DNA of 64,000 nt from Pristionchus mayeri (GCA_036245805.1 BTRK01000005.1:5766001-5830000), one strand, 5' to 3'; shown: positions 32,501-43,038, counted from the stretch's first letter. Numbers and translations: made by a program. Notes: generated by a model from the letters alone, not told the origin.

Positions 32501-32913
32501 ATTTCCACTTTTTGTCGGGGTTAAAGTGAGGAAACAGTTAGGATCTGATTCGTCGATTCGACCAATCTGAAAAATGTGATGCTCACGCATTCATAGTCGT
32601 GATTTCGCTCGAAAATACTTGTTTTTTCCACATTTGCACAACTTTTGATAGTAATTTTCAAAATATTATCAGCAGAATAATTGAAAAGAACAAGTCATTA
32701 AACGGTTACTCTAATTCGCAAATATTTGAAGAAACTCGTTATGGATAGCTGAAGACGACAAAGTCTCTTGTTCAGGCGAAATCTGAAGCGACTTGGGAGG
32801 TCGAGATATTCGAAAATCGATATTAGCATTTCATCGGGGAGATCAATGATGTTGGTCTGAATTACATACGTCGGAATACTTTTTAAAATGCTACTCACCG
32901 CTCCTTCAGTCAT
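29513..32913 (-). CDS. F-box protein gene 3, split by a LINE
   Basis: Exon 1 (32710-32913) encodes IIDLPDEMLISIFEYLDL, then SRFRFRLNKRLCRLQ, with the F-box uninterrupted where genes 1 and 2 have an intron. An exon near 32446-32507 (NQILCPANEFGKLE) and one from 32394 downward (GLRIMNQNTQVGEIMMSI) match exons 4 and 5 of gene 2. The C-terminal part continues at 29818-29988 (VHGSQYKLKRLRVTVRN) and 29513-29671 (DGFFYIAGNIKTTFSG, FKKCFEAPDEKLKIV, stop 29513), in matching phase. Between 32.2 kb and 30.0 kb an opposite-strand LINE is inserted, so the intron is now about 2.2 kb. The exon near 32521-32566 was not resolved. Whether it is still spliced correctly is unknown. Confidence 0.6.
30240..32205 (+). 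mobile_element. Non-LTR retrotransposon, Jockey/CR1-like, 5'-truncated
   Basis: Reverse transcriptase of a LINE. The first frame (to about 30763) covers the region before the palm (CSTGPDGIPSILLKE, LFKKGGKRENPADYRPISL). The second (30768-32024) carries YGFRKGRSTIHQL, AYVDFRKAFDTVSH, SSGVPQGSVLGPLL, FINDI and the catalytic FADD in YLFADDLKLMF. The two frames are joined by a one-base shift at about 30762. No endonuclease domain is present, so the copy is 5'-truncated. The 3' end runs into an AT-rich GATATATAAAATATATATATG tail-like stretch near 32185-32205. A short duplication (GAGGCCATTATTT twice, about 30659-30691) adds six residues. Inactive. Confidence 0.9.
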
Positions 32914-33450
32914 TATCTCCAGTCATGAACTATAGTGATTGCAAATGCGTCGGTTAGTGTGCTAAAATGCGTCGGTGTGAGAGCGAAAGAGTGACCTGTG
33001 GGTATGGGGCGGTTTGGCAGAACATGCAACCATTCCCGTGTGTTCAGATCTGCTTGACCTGTGAGAGAGTACGACAAATGAAGATACATTTCTCGCGAAG
33101 CTTTCCCCAGGCCATTTTCGGCAGTTCACAAGTCAATAGTATATTGCTCAATTAGAGCATTATAATTGTCTCATTTCTCACATTCTATCGACCGTTCGAA
33201 TCGCATGTGAGACACGAAGATACAAGCATCCAACTTGTACAAGTCAATAGGGATTTTGTGTTCCTTGACCGGCTGGACAGAGCAAGAGTATGCAAAGTGA
33301 GTTGAGGCAGATAAAAAGAGAGAGTACGGAGGCGCAAATCGTGCACGCATATAAAATGATCCTCAAATATGTTCGAGCCGCAAAAGTTACATATATTTAT
33401 TTAAGTTTCGGAAAGAGTCGGAAACAATTGTCTGTAGTTGCATACAACAA

Positions 33451-33827
33451 CTAGTTATTTCCGTTCCCGATGTAATAGAGATTGGGCTGCATGTGCACGC
33501 GAGGTTTCTCGACGATGAAGTTGCCTCTGACCTCGAAGTTGTCGATTTGCACGTTGACGTGGATGGGCTGAAACGAGGGATCATTGAAGGGAAAAAACAA
33601 CTAGGATAGGGATGCATTGCAAGAAATGTTCTCTTCATTCTGGTTTTTATTGGTCAGGGAACGCTTGGAATGAAGAGATTAATTTCTTTCGAAACCAATT
33701 AGCTCAATTAGCGATTTCTCAATTAGCGAAATAATGAAGACAATTGAAGAAGCTCACAGCGGATGTGGGTTGCTGCAAGAATATGATTTGATGTTGCAAA
33801 GGCGAAAGAACCAACCTTGTTCGGCAT
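33451..33827 (-). CDS. Microprotein family member 1 (42 aa)
   Basis: Exon 1 (33816-33827) is only MPNK. Exon 2 (33451-33567) reads IHVNVQIDNFEVRGNFIVE, then KPRVHMQP, to TAG. Four intact paralogs in this 4 kb share the layout: a tiny MPxK first exon, an alternating hydrophobic stretch beginning IH.. or VH.., then a glycine and a proline-containing tail. There is no signal peptide or membrane segment. The alternation suggests beta strands. I know no family with this pattern and cannot state a function. TATA box at 33881-33887. Confidence 0.75.
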
Positions 33828-33880
33828 TGTCGGTGGTGGTTAGGAAGCGAGAGCTTGGTGCTCCAATGATACTGCAAGGC

Positions 33881-33887
33881 TTTTATA
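33881..33887 (-). promoter_or_regulatory. TATA box of microprotein gene 1
   Basis: On the minus strand TTCCGGTATAAAAGCC lies about 55 bp before the ATG. The microprotein gene at 36448-36659 has TTCCGGTATAAAAGAT at 36738-36744, so eight or more promoter bases are shared by the two genes. Confidence 0.65.
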
Positions 33888-34230
33888 CCGGAAGGGTGTG
33901 ATAACGTGGATAGTCAAACACTGCTTCATGAGTCAGTGCCATAATTTCGAAATACTGCCGAAAGTCATGACGAATGAACAATGAGCGGTGTCATAAAAGT
34001 GAGCGAATTTAATGGTTCAACATTTTGAAACATAATTTGCAGAAACAGTAATAAATTCCTTAATTGCATGTGGGCAGTCGACATCTCCTTTATCGGAAAG
34101 AGGAAACGGTACCGCTCAGGTTTTGAAATTAAAGTTTCAAAGGAAGCCGAAAGATGAGTGAATATTTCAAAATTTGAAGCGCAAACACGCCTATTTCTTA
34201 CCATTTCCCATATGTGATTTAAAATTACAG

Positions 34231-34355
34231 ACGTACCCTGACATCCACTTTCACATCGACACTGTTCGAATCATGTGAGATGTGAGAATAATCGCGGGTG
34301 GAGCAAATGGCGCTTTCGGTGTAGCGACCCATTCGAACTGTCTGCCTTCACCTGG
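34231..34355 (+). pseudogene. Microprotein family pseudogene
   Basis: After a TTACAG acceptor the frame reads YPDIHFHIDTVRIM, a TGA stop, then DVRIIAGGANGAFGVATHSN. The second half matches DVIIAGGANGGFNGV of the intact gene at 37049-37324. No MPxK exon was found upstream. Confidence 0.65.
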
Positions 34356-34663
34356 AAAGTTATTCGAATGCATTCAAAATACATTGTTGATGAAATCGAT
34401 AAAGTGCATGGCAAGCTTCATTTAAACGTATATGCGTATCTTTGAATTCGAGTTCGAATTATGAAAGACTGGAGAATCTTTGGTGGATGAATGAATTTGG
34501 TTATCGGTTGATCGAAACCGACCAAGTCTATGCCGTCAGTAAAAAATACCATAGTTTTGATTGTGTTGATCTTTCTGTTTTAACGTTTAAAAACGGATAA
34601 AGTATTGATCTAGCTTGGCGTGCATAACGGATTAATAAAGGATGATTAGTGCTGTTAGCCTAC

Positions 34664-34775
34664 TAGTGATGCCAAAACGGCGCGCGCTCTCCTCGTTTCA
34701 CACGCTCTCTCGCACTGTCTGTCCGGTGAGAGAGCGTGTGAAACGAGGAGAGTGCGCGCCGTTTTGGCATCACTA
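34664..34775. mobile_element. 112-bp near-perfect palindromic MITE
   Basis: TAGTGATGCCAAAACGGCGC at the left is matched by its exact complement at the right, and the palindrome continues inward through CTCTCCTCGTTTCACACGC to a loop of about 15 bases. The flanks TAGCCTAC and GTGCCTAC share the last six of eight bases, compatible with a worn hAT-type duplication. The arms are nearly free of mutations. Confidence 0.75.
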
Positions 34776-35317
34776 GTGCCTACTATGAAACGCCAGGATT
34801 TGATTCCATACCATTGCTCGGCTTTCGCCTCATCGAGACGAGAAATGCATATGAGTGACTATCTGAGAGAACTGAGCTATTCCAGCTATGTGCCGTACAA
34901 CGAAAAATAAAGTATGTGATTTTTCGAACTCTACGTGAAAAGTTACCCCTAGAACACTCTTCACATTGGGACTCTATTTTTCGTTGTACGGCACAAGGTT
35001 AGTTCTCTCAGATAGTCACTCATATTCGCGACTAACAAGCCCCACTAACCGTGACTGTTTGCATAATATCAATCAACAGGGCGGATTTATTATCGAGTGT
35101 AAAACGATATTAATACATTGCGGGAAATACGCATGTAATTGATCAAAATCGACTCCTTTCACTTTGCACAAAATCTATTGAAAACATCGTTTTCGCAATT
35201 TTAGCCGGTTTTAGCCATTTCGAAAGTACGTCTGACTCACCATAGCGACACGCCTCGTTCGTAAAGTCGTAAACTTGCGTTTCAGCTTTCTTTCTATCAG
35301 CGCTTTGTTCCTTCCCC

Positions 35318-35324
35318 TATAAAA
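35318..35324 (+). promoter_or_regulatory. TATA box of microprotein gene 3
   Basis: CCCCTATAAAAGCACC lies 65 bp before the ATG at 35389. Confidence 0.55.
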
Positions 35325-35388
35325 GCACCACATTCTCACTTTAGAGCAAGCTCTTGCCTGGATTCCCCATTTTGAAACATCTTCCAAA

Positions 35389-35635
35389 ATGCCTCCCAAG
35401 GTTTGCATTTCTGAATTTTTCATTGGAATATCTAATGTTTTTTTCAGCAAAACGTGAGTTTCTCAACAGTCGAGCTGCTACAATTGGAACTGTTTTGTAT
35501 TATTATTTTTAAACTCAAACTTATGCTAACAAAAATGATTTCCAGGTGCACTTTCACATTGGCGAAGTCGTCGTCGAAGGCAATTTCATCCTCCAGGCTC
35601 CGCCCCCTCCAGCTGTCACTGGCGGAAAGAGATAG
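35389..35635 (+). CDS. Microprotein family member 3 (35 aa), with a 6-nt exon
   Basis: Exon 1 (35389-35400) is MPPK. Exon 2 is 35448-35453, just CAAAAC (Q, N), bounded by TTTTTCAG and GTGAGT. Exon 3 (35546-35635) reads VHFHIGEVVVEGNFILQAPP, then PPAVTGGKR, to TAG. All phases are zero, so skipping the microexon keeps the frame. The GNFI motif matches member 1. Function unknown. Confidence 0.7.
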
Positions 35636-36105
35636 GGGATTGCATTTGTCCTCATTGACTTGTAAAGTTGCTCAGAAATAGCACTGATAAATACAATTTA
35701 ACTAAGTTGAATTATCATGGCAATTTTCTACAAAAACAATTAGTGCGTATGGACATCATATCTATAGAAATTGCAAAACTCTTCCTTATGGAATTCCAAC
35801 GACATAACTTTTTCCAAGTTTTCTGTAGCTCTATGATGAAGATCGAATTTTCTCAACAAGTTCTCCACAGGCAGACTGTTCTGGTGTAGGCAAATTGAAC
35901 AAGTCGGGAATATGACTACTTAACATCCATCATCTACTTGCGCATAACCGCCTCCATAGTTTTGGGATCTGGATAGGCGATACATTTTTTTAAACCTGAA
36001 TTATTTGTATGGATTCTCATGCTGATATAGGACAAATATCAATTTATTATAATTCAAATTTTCATGAAAATGAGATAATTTGTCGACAATGCGCACGATT
36101 GGGCT

Positions 36106-36182
36106 TCATCTACGAATATTCTCAATGAGATAGGTGTCGCCCATGTGGATGCGCAGCTTGTCGGCGAAGTATTCGTGAGACG
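36106..36182 (-). pseudogene. Microprotein family fragment
   Basis: The minus-strand frame HEYFADKLRIHMGDTYLIEN aligns with GDYFVDKPRIHMQPP of the intact gene at 36448-36659. Upstream exons are absent, so this is a decayed copy. Confidence 0.6.
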
Positions 36183-36310
36183 CAATTATGTATGCTTACA
36201 TATTGTGATTTTCCCAATAATAACACATGTTGCATGATTGACTGATCCATTAAAAGCCAAACATCTTTATCGTAAACTGACAACATTCAACTGTAATTGG
36301 CATCAAATTA

Positions 36311-36360
36311 GTTATTTCCCGTCCCGATGGATAGGCTGCATGTAAATGCGCAATGTGCTA
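36311..36360 (-). pseudogene. Microprotein family fragment
   Basis: The minus-strand frame LRIYMQPIHRDGK plus the DNA around the stop (GGGAAATAACTAATTTG) matches the 3' end of the gene at 33451 (CGGAAATAACTAGTTG). Only about 50 bp are left. Confidence 0.55.
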
Positions 36361-36447
36361 AGTATTCGTTATATCACCACCAGTGAGCACACGAGTAATA
36401 CAAATGTTGTTTATGCAAAAGGGGCAGGGACAAATCGAGCGTTGCTT

Positions 36448-36659
36448 CTAGTTTCCGAGAGAGTGAGGTGGCTGCATGTGGATGCGGGGTTTGTCCACGA
36501 AGTAGTCCCCGTGCACGTTGAAGTTGTCGATGTTGATATCGACGTGGATTACCTGAAATTGCAAGAACTTAACAACGTTGAAACGGGATTTGAGCAGCAC
36601 TATCCAAAATAAGAACATAAACTGACGGGCTGAGCAGGAGTAGCTTTTCCGTTAGGCAT
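36448..36659 (-). CDS. Microprotein family member 2 (45 aa)
   Basis: Exon 1 (36627-36659) is MPNGKATPAQP, longer than in the other members. Exon 2 (36448-36552) reads VIHVDINIDNFNVHGDYFVD, then KPRIHMQPPHSLGN, to TAG. It is closest to member 1. Promoter TATA at 36738-36744 in a context shared with member 1. Cytosolic by the absence of a signal peptide; function unknown. Confidence 0.75.
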
Positions 36660-36974
36660 GGCTGGACGTAGATGCGAAGTAGCAGAAGTAGATGAGGAGG
36701 CGCAAGCTGGGCTTGTCACATCTCTGACTTTAAGATCTTTTATACCGGAACTGACCGTAGTAAAGCCGTAAAGATGAGTGACGAAACTGATCAAATTTTG
36801 AAATGTTAGCTTCAAATAATACCGACTATCAGAATACCTAAGGGTGATCGTAAATGTAGGTGGGGAAACTGCCAACATTTTGAAATTGTGGTATCAAAGC
36901 GGGCCGACCAAGTATTGTGCGTCATGATTTCAAAATTCTGCAAGGAACAAGAATGCAAACACGCTTAGATTCGT

Positions 36975-36980
36975 TATAAA
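36975..36980 (+). promoter_or_regulatory. TATA box of microprotein gene 4
   Basis: TCGTTATAAATTCGC lies about 70 bp before the ATG at 37049, at a similar distance to the other members. Confidence 0.5.
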
Positions 36981-37048
36981 TTCGCTCTCAATTTTATTTT
37001 CTCACTTGCTTGCAAGACCTCCTTCAACTCCGTCTCACTGCTCCCAAC

Positions 37049-37324
37049 ATGCCCAAGGTATGAAAGTTCTAAATTTACCGTACATATCTGACTCTGCTCG
37101 CCCTGTCCTTGGGACTAAATCTCACTAGATTACCTCCGCATACTCTCATTTCCCCCCATCCACAAGATAAATATGTCATTTTGCAGTCCAACGACATCCA
37201 CATCTACATTCCCAAGATCATCATTCCTGGAGACGTGATCATCGCTGGCGGAGCGAATGGCGGATTCAATGGAGTCATCGGAGGAGTGATCCCCTCTAAC
37301 TACTTGCCTCGTGGTGGACAGTGA
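37049..37324 (+). CDS. Microprotein family member 4 (48 aa)
   Basis: Exon 1 (37049-37057) is MPK. Exon 2 (37187-37324) reads SNDIHIYIPKIIIPGDVIIA, then GGANGGFNGVIGGVIP and NYLPRGGQ, to TGA. The first half has the family's alternating hydrophobic pattern; the glycine-rich second half is shared with the pseudogene at 34231. An AATAAA signal lies at 37415-37420, 91 bp after the stop. Function unknown. Confidence 0.75.
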
Positions 37325-37414
37325 TGATATCGGCTACAAGAATCAAATTGCAATAGCCAGCTTGATAAACTGATTGTTTGATGTAAATTGCGATTGTCAG
37401 AATAATCACACATG

Positions 37415-37420
37415 AATAAA
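37415..37420 (+). terminator. Poly(A) signal of microprotein gene 4
   Basis: AATAAA within CACATGAATAAAGTTG, 91 bp after the TGA at 37322-37324. Confidence 0.6.
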
Positions 37421-38252
37421 GTTGTACTCATTGGAAGCACGTGGTTATTGGATTACGGAAACAAGGTGGTAGATGAATTCTAGAGGTTTAGTGCAATTGT
37501 GTTAGAATTGTTTTCCTTATATTCCAATGGATGCAAATAACGTACGCGGCGTGAGTTATGTAATGATCGGAAGAGCGATTACAAATTTGCATCGAGATGC
37601 ACACTGATTCAATTTGTTCACATTTTTGTTTTGTCTTTATGAACTGCTTTATTTTTGAATTTTCACACGTGATTGCCACAGAAGTCGCTATTGTGAATAA
37701 AGTCAGTCGGTGTTACTTGGTCATGGTAGGTCATTCGGATTGGGGTGGGGATTTTGTGCGTACGGGTTACGGTAGATCACCAGGGAGGTCATGTGGCGTT
37801 CAAGTTCAGAATGTATGCATCCGAGCATGGCGAATCTATCGGTATGTGAGTCACAGCTGATTAGTGGTATCGTTTATCAATGAAATCTGCACAACCGACT
37901 GGATGGGTCGGGAGGAAGGAAGACAAGAAGGGGAGATCGATTGTATCGCCGTGGACGATAGTGTGTACATGTATTACAATGGAATGTGCGCGGAAAAGGG
38001 AACGAGTACAGGAGGACAATTTGGTGATTCAAGTGAACAATCTTAAGATCGATTTCATTTCTTCATCATAGTTGACAGTCGCGTTTTTTTTGTTTTTTTT
38101 GACAGAATGAGAACCATGATTATAATTATCTAAGTTGAACAAATAAAGATAACTTCTAACACAATCGTGATTCCTACTACTCGACTATACATACTGAATA
38201 GGAATTTTGCACTCGTCAAATTGCGGATAATTTGGGTAGGTAAATATCCGAC
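37421..38252. other. No gene recognised
   Basis: Open frames at 37597-37860 and 37864-38071 lack splice partners, domains or paralogs, and I do not support them. This stretch separates microprotein gene 4 from the convergent kinase gene. Confidence 0.4.
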
Positions 38253-41200
38253 TTATCTTCGCTCTCCTGTCCCTCCTCCTGCCTCTTCTCGTCTACCAAA
38301 TAACGTGACGCCATCCAAATGTTCAAAAATCTCCTCGGGTGGAATCATCAAATTGTTCTGAACAGTAAAATAATTAAATGCTCAATAAAGTAGAATTTGT
38401 AACACCATTGTTTAACTCCAACATGCATATCTTTTGTCATATATAAATTGTCAATGAATCTGAGATAAATATTACTTGCCTCTTGTATATGATAGACGAG
38501 GCCCGCAATTACATCGGCAAAATTCGGTCTGAACTTCGGGATAGGGTCCCAGCACGATTCCATCAATTTGAACCTGAACACGCACATTACCGTTAGATAA
38601 ATGCGTTGCAATTAGGGTTCTCTTATTGGAATGGTTTTGTATCAATTTTTCGGATATTCTTCGGAATAAGATAACCCTAGTTGTAATATCGTTAATATGA
38701 ATTTACAGTTCAGGTAACTGTGTGTCATAATCGAGTATGCGTCAAATGCGCTCATAGTCTCTGCAGCGCACTTGGAACCCACTCGGGAAACATTCAAAAT
38801 TAACTGAAAATCGAAACCCTAATATATTATAAATTCAAAAATTACAGCGACGTGGAGCACAACTGCGGCCTGTCCATCCTTTCTCCCACTTTTAATCGAT
38901 CGAGAACCTCACAGTTGTCCCAACAGGGATAGGGAGTCTGTCCGTGAGTAAGCAGTTCACTCACTAATATTGCGAACAACCAGCTAAATATTAAAAGTAA
39001 AGAAAGCTACATATATTTTGATGTAGTTATAAAATATATTCGGGAATTGTACTCACGCCTTCGAAAAATATCCAAATTCGAGGCACTCAATGGCGCACCA
39101 TTTGATGGGCAATTTTTCCTCCTGCTATACACATAAACATATCTCAATTATTAGTTTTCATAGTTACAGATAAACATATTTTTTATAAATTTTCCAGAAC
39201 ACAATTTTAAGATTGTATTATTACCTACACGTGATGCTGGTACGTAGTGATATATTTATTGAACAATAACAATAAAGTACCTGGGATCGATAAGTGTCGC
39301 TCTTCAATTCTACCGCTCGACCATAATCACTCACCTACAATTCTTCTGCTAAATTAAAGATTGGGTGAAATGTTTATTTATTTTTAGTTATCATATCCAT
39401 GAGCTTTCATCAAGTCTCCGATAATTCCTCCTTCATACCTCAAATTTGCACCTACTTATCATTAATTTGTCACTATCAATCATGGACAGGGTGTTCATGG
39501 ACATGCAAGGAAAAAGTCACGGAAAACAATGTGATTTTTGAATTACAATAATTTCATAACTATCTAGTTAAAGACTTGATTTTTTTTTTTCGTGATCGTT
39601 TTCATTTTACACCTTAATCCGATTCTCCTGGTTGTTTAAACTAGCGTGGGATTTGGTAATTCTAAAGCATCATTGATGTAGTTCGGTAAATTGGAAAATA
39701 ATTTTTCAATAATATTTTAAACAAAGGATATTTGTGCCTTACACAAATCCAATCTGTATAGCAGCACACTTCTTAATGATAAATCGCGATGTAGCACATC
39801 TAGACTGTGCAGATGAGCCTCAATAAATTCGGTTTTTTTTGTATTTTTAGTTTTTTTATATTCCAAAACACATCTGCAATTTGAATAAGAAGTTTTTTTC
39901 AAATGCACGATTCATAAGTGAAAACTATTACAAAGGATCCCGATCTCTCTGGCACACTGCGTAAGACATACCATGCCTCCGGCACGGCGTAATGAAGGAG
40001 CCTCGATGTGGTCACTTCAGGAGTTGCGTAATCACCGGAAAACTCCTCGACCTCCATTCGTCTGATAATGACAATTTGTACCAATATTTTGTAGGCAATG
40101 GGGCATATAATGCGCTTCTTTTCAATCGTTTCAAAGATAATTCCTCACTTTGCTTGCAAATACTCCAGTACACTTGACTGGCATCTCTCAATAACCAATA
40201 GGTAAGGCGCTTCTTTAGTGACACAAGCGACGATTTTGACTGATACATAATATCTTAAGTTCAAGCCTGATAGATACAGCTAACCTAGATTGGGGTGTGG
40301 CGTGATTCGTTTCATCAACGAGATTTCTCGCATAAATTCTGCTCTCGCCTTCTCATCCTCGATTCCTAAAATGTATTTTGTGTTGGGTTTCCATTCTTGG
40401 GCATTTGGAGCATATTTTGAGTCATTTACACGTTTCAAGTGTGCTAGGCAATAGGTTATTGGACACCAATAAAGCAACTCTATAGAGAAGCAAATGTCAA
40501 CAATGTAATTCCTTGTATTTCAAAAGTACTGGTTGATTGAAACCTTTCAATGTCTTCACGGCGACACGAATCCTCCCTGAGATGGCATCATCCGCTCTCT
40601 CACATATATTCATCGTTCCTGCATGAAACTGTGTCCGTTTTGCAAATATTTCGGAAGCGTATCTTCCACCTAGTGTCATACCGAGGTATACCACTCCATG
40701 AGCGCCTTGCCCAAGAGGGGTGTTGACGTCGATGGATATGTCAGACCGCGCAATCTCGTACTTGTTCTCCGATTTCAGCTCCTCCATTTTAACACATTCA
40801 GTATCGCTTGCTGCCTTGAGATGAAAAGGATGAGAACTATGACTACATGCCGCATTTGATATTTCATGACGTCATAGCTGTCATCCGACCTAGTGAAAAA
40901 AATAAATACAAAAAAATGCCATGTTACCTTTCTCTTGCTCAGGCGGAATCGACGACACTTGAAAATAATATATGCCAGAATAACCGAGAAGGCTAGAACG
41001 ACGATTGTTCCAGCCGCAATTCCAACGATTGACCATGTTGAAAGTCCTCCTTCTTCGGTGATGGCGGTGCTGGATCTGAATAAATTATATAACCGTGTGA
41101 TAGTTTGATCGCATTGATCGTATAATTGGCTTGTGAGAATGTGTAGACATATCTTTCGCATCGCACATGTTGAATGTGCAGGAACATCAATTTACTGCAT

Positions 41201-43038
41201 AAAAACTTGCAAATCTGTGAGCCGAACTAATTATTGATTTGGGAAATATTGTATTCTGCGGCGTTGTGCTCAATGCTTACGTGACATGCTTTATATAAAA
41301 ATCATAATAGAATGGAATAAATTCAATACCTCTCGAAACATACGACGGTCGAGAACCTTGTAGTAGTTTCAAAGATGCGCCAAGAACCGCCATCCACAAG
41401 ACCGATTCTAGCATTTTCGGAGCATGCTGTTCCTTGAATTTGAATAATTATCACATGTCGAAATCTATGGACGGGATGGAAAAAAATGTCCAAACGAATT
41501 GTTGCATGTACTCTCACTCTGTTCTTCGAATGAATCGAAATCAACGCTGTCTCCGTTCTCCCAGCACCACAATCCTGCAATATATTAAATGTATCCATTA
41601 CAATTCAAGGCCGGTGCTACGAAATCAGGTCTTTACTATTCCTATTCTTCTTTGTTTTCCTAAAATTCTCCCCTTTGCTATTTCTCTATCTTTAACACGA
41701 TTTCCACGTGTTAAAGATAGAGAAATAGCAAATCGTATGTCCATGTTTTATAGGAGGGAAACGAGGTGGATGTCAATCCCAGATCATACAGTCAGTAAAA
41801 AGAAGTAAATAAACGTTGCGAAACGTGTAATGGATGAGTGTTACGGATTGACCAAGTTATTGGAACAGGAATACGTTGGGAATGAAATATAAATGCAAAT
41901 AAATCCTGCGAAAATCTTACCTCTAACACATACCAATCCCAGCCATATACCTGTCCCGAGAACACTCAAGTCATTGTTCTCCTGCGTGGCTTGTTATGAT
42001 ATTGACAATAAAGGCATTGCACATTGTACATCTTTTGTTGTGACGATGGGAAGGGAATAGCCATTCGAAGAGCACAATTTATTCGATTCCTGCATTTTTC
42101 ATTACTAGTCCGGCTGCCCCCCGCCTTCAGCGGGGGCCCCGTCCTAGCGGAGTATCTAGGTTTCGCAATCACTCGTTTCGCAAGTTGTTGACGCGATCTC
42201 TCTCCCTCCCCATTTCGTAATCGTTTCGCAACTGTTTCGCAATCCGGTCAAACGGACAGACACTGCACTTTATATATAGGTATAGATTATCTCAAGATCA
42301 TATGCGCACTTCAAATTTACCTCGAAAGTCATGCCTTCGTTTGAATGGCATTGGTGAGCGACGATCTGGCCAATCTCAAGGGGCATTCCTTCGCGAATGC
42401 CCTGGCGACACTCTAAATATCAATATCAATATTTATTCAAGCTCAGACCTTTAGTCTGTTGAAAGGAACGATATTTCCAGTGGTTATGATCACTTCCGTA
42501 CTTATCATCCCATGCAACTCCAAATACTTTTACAAAATCCGACACTCTAAATACACAACAAACTATAATTTTACAAGTGATTTGACACTAACTATTACCA
42601 ACTAAAGAAGAGTCAGTTCTCATAAAAAGAAAAGTTTTTCTTCGAGTTTTTCCAGAAATATTCATCGAGAAAATATGAATTCATCGAGATCTGCTCTCCG
42701 CTGACCTACAACTGCTAAATTTTCTTCGCAAATGTTTGTTTTGCAAGGGTCAGAGGGTCGGAATATCTTCAAATCGAATGTCAAGTGTCAAACTCCAAAG
42801 ATAACTTCTATACGCTACGGATTACATACAAAGTTGGTGTCATTTCCAGGAGCTAACGCGCATTAGAACGGATGGGTGTTTCTTCGAAATGTGTTGATAG
42901 TGTGAATGTCGCGAATAGTTATTAATTTACAAGTAAATAGGAACCATGCTTCAAGGATGGGATGTCGCCAAGGATCTCCGAATCATCTGCTGCTAACTTA
43001 GCAGACCACAATAGCACAACGAACAGACCGAGTCTCAT
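38253..43038 (-). CDS. Receptor tyrosine kinase-like protein, atypical catalytic motifs
   Basis: Single-pass membrane protein. Exon 1 (42931-43038) has a signal peptide (MRLGLFVVLLWSAKLAA). Cysteine-bearing ectodomain exons lie at about 42327-42416, 41940-41985 and 41330-41600. The transmembrane exon (40928-41075) contains WSIVGIAAGTIVVLAFSVIL. Kinase exons: 40544-40814 (GQGAHGVVYLG, RVAVKTLK), 40285-40365 (FMREISLMKRI), 40149-40239, 39972-40061, about 39743-39890 (VLHRDLSLRSVLL), 39281-39334 (SDYGRAVEL), 39057-39121 (LPIKWCAIE), 38846-38983 (ELLTHGQTPYPCWDN), 38480-38573 (ESCWDPIPKFRPNFADV), 38253-38357. Phases agree through 39972, but the join to the HRD exon and the next one is unresolved. 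HRDLxxRN has Ser for Asn, DFG is DYG, and the Asp before the DxW tryptophan is missing, so activity is doubtful. The GC donor at 38479 is non-standard. Confidence 0.75.
38613..38679. mobile_element. MITE with TAGGGTTCTC ends, copy 3 (67 bp)
   Basis: TAGGGTTCTCTTATTGG at the left and AATAAGATAACCCTA at the right are flanked by GTTGCAAT (38605-38612) and GTTGTAAT (38680-38687), an 8-bp duplication with one mismatch. It lies in a kinase-gene intron. A sequence ending CGAAACCCTAAT near 38822 may be another family end. Confidence 0.75.
42105..42286 (-). mobile_element. Small non-autonomous Helitron (182 bp)
   Basis: Read on the minus strand it begins TCTATACCTATATATAAAG and ends with a GC-rich hairpin (CCCCCGC/GCGGGGG arms) followed by GCAGCCGGACTAG. 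A 5' TC, a 3' CTAG (CTRR rule) and a hairpin about 10 bases before the end are the marks of Helitrons. It is inserted between A and T with no duplication, as expected. It contains GCGAAAC repeats and no coding sequence. It sits in an ectodomain intron of the kinase gene. Confidence 0.85.

Noticed and set aside
41078..41190. Frameshift before the transmembrane segment of the kinase gene
   Set aside because: It appears only if an exon is assumed at 41085-41180. Joining 41330 directly to 41075 keeps the frame with canonical sites.
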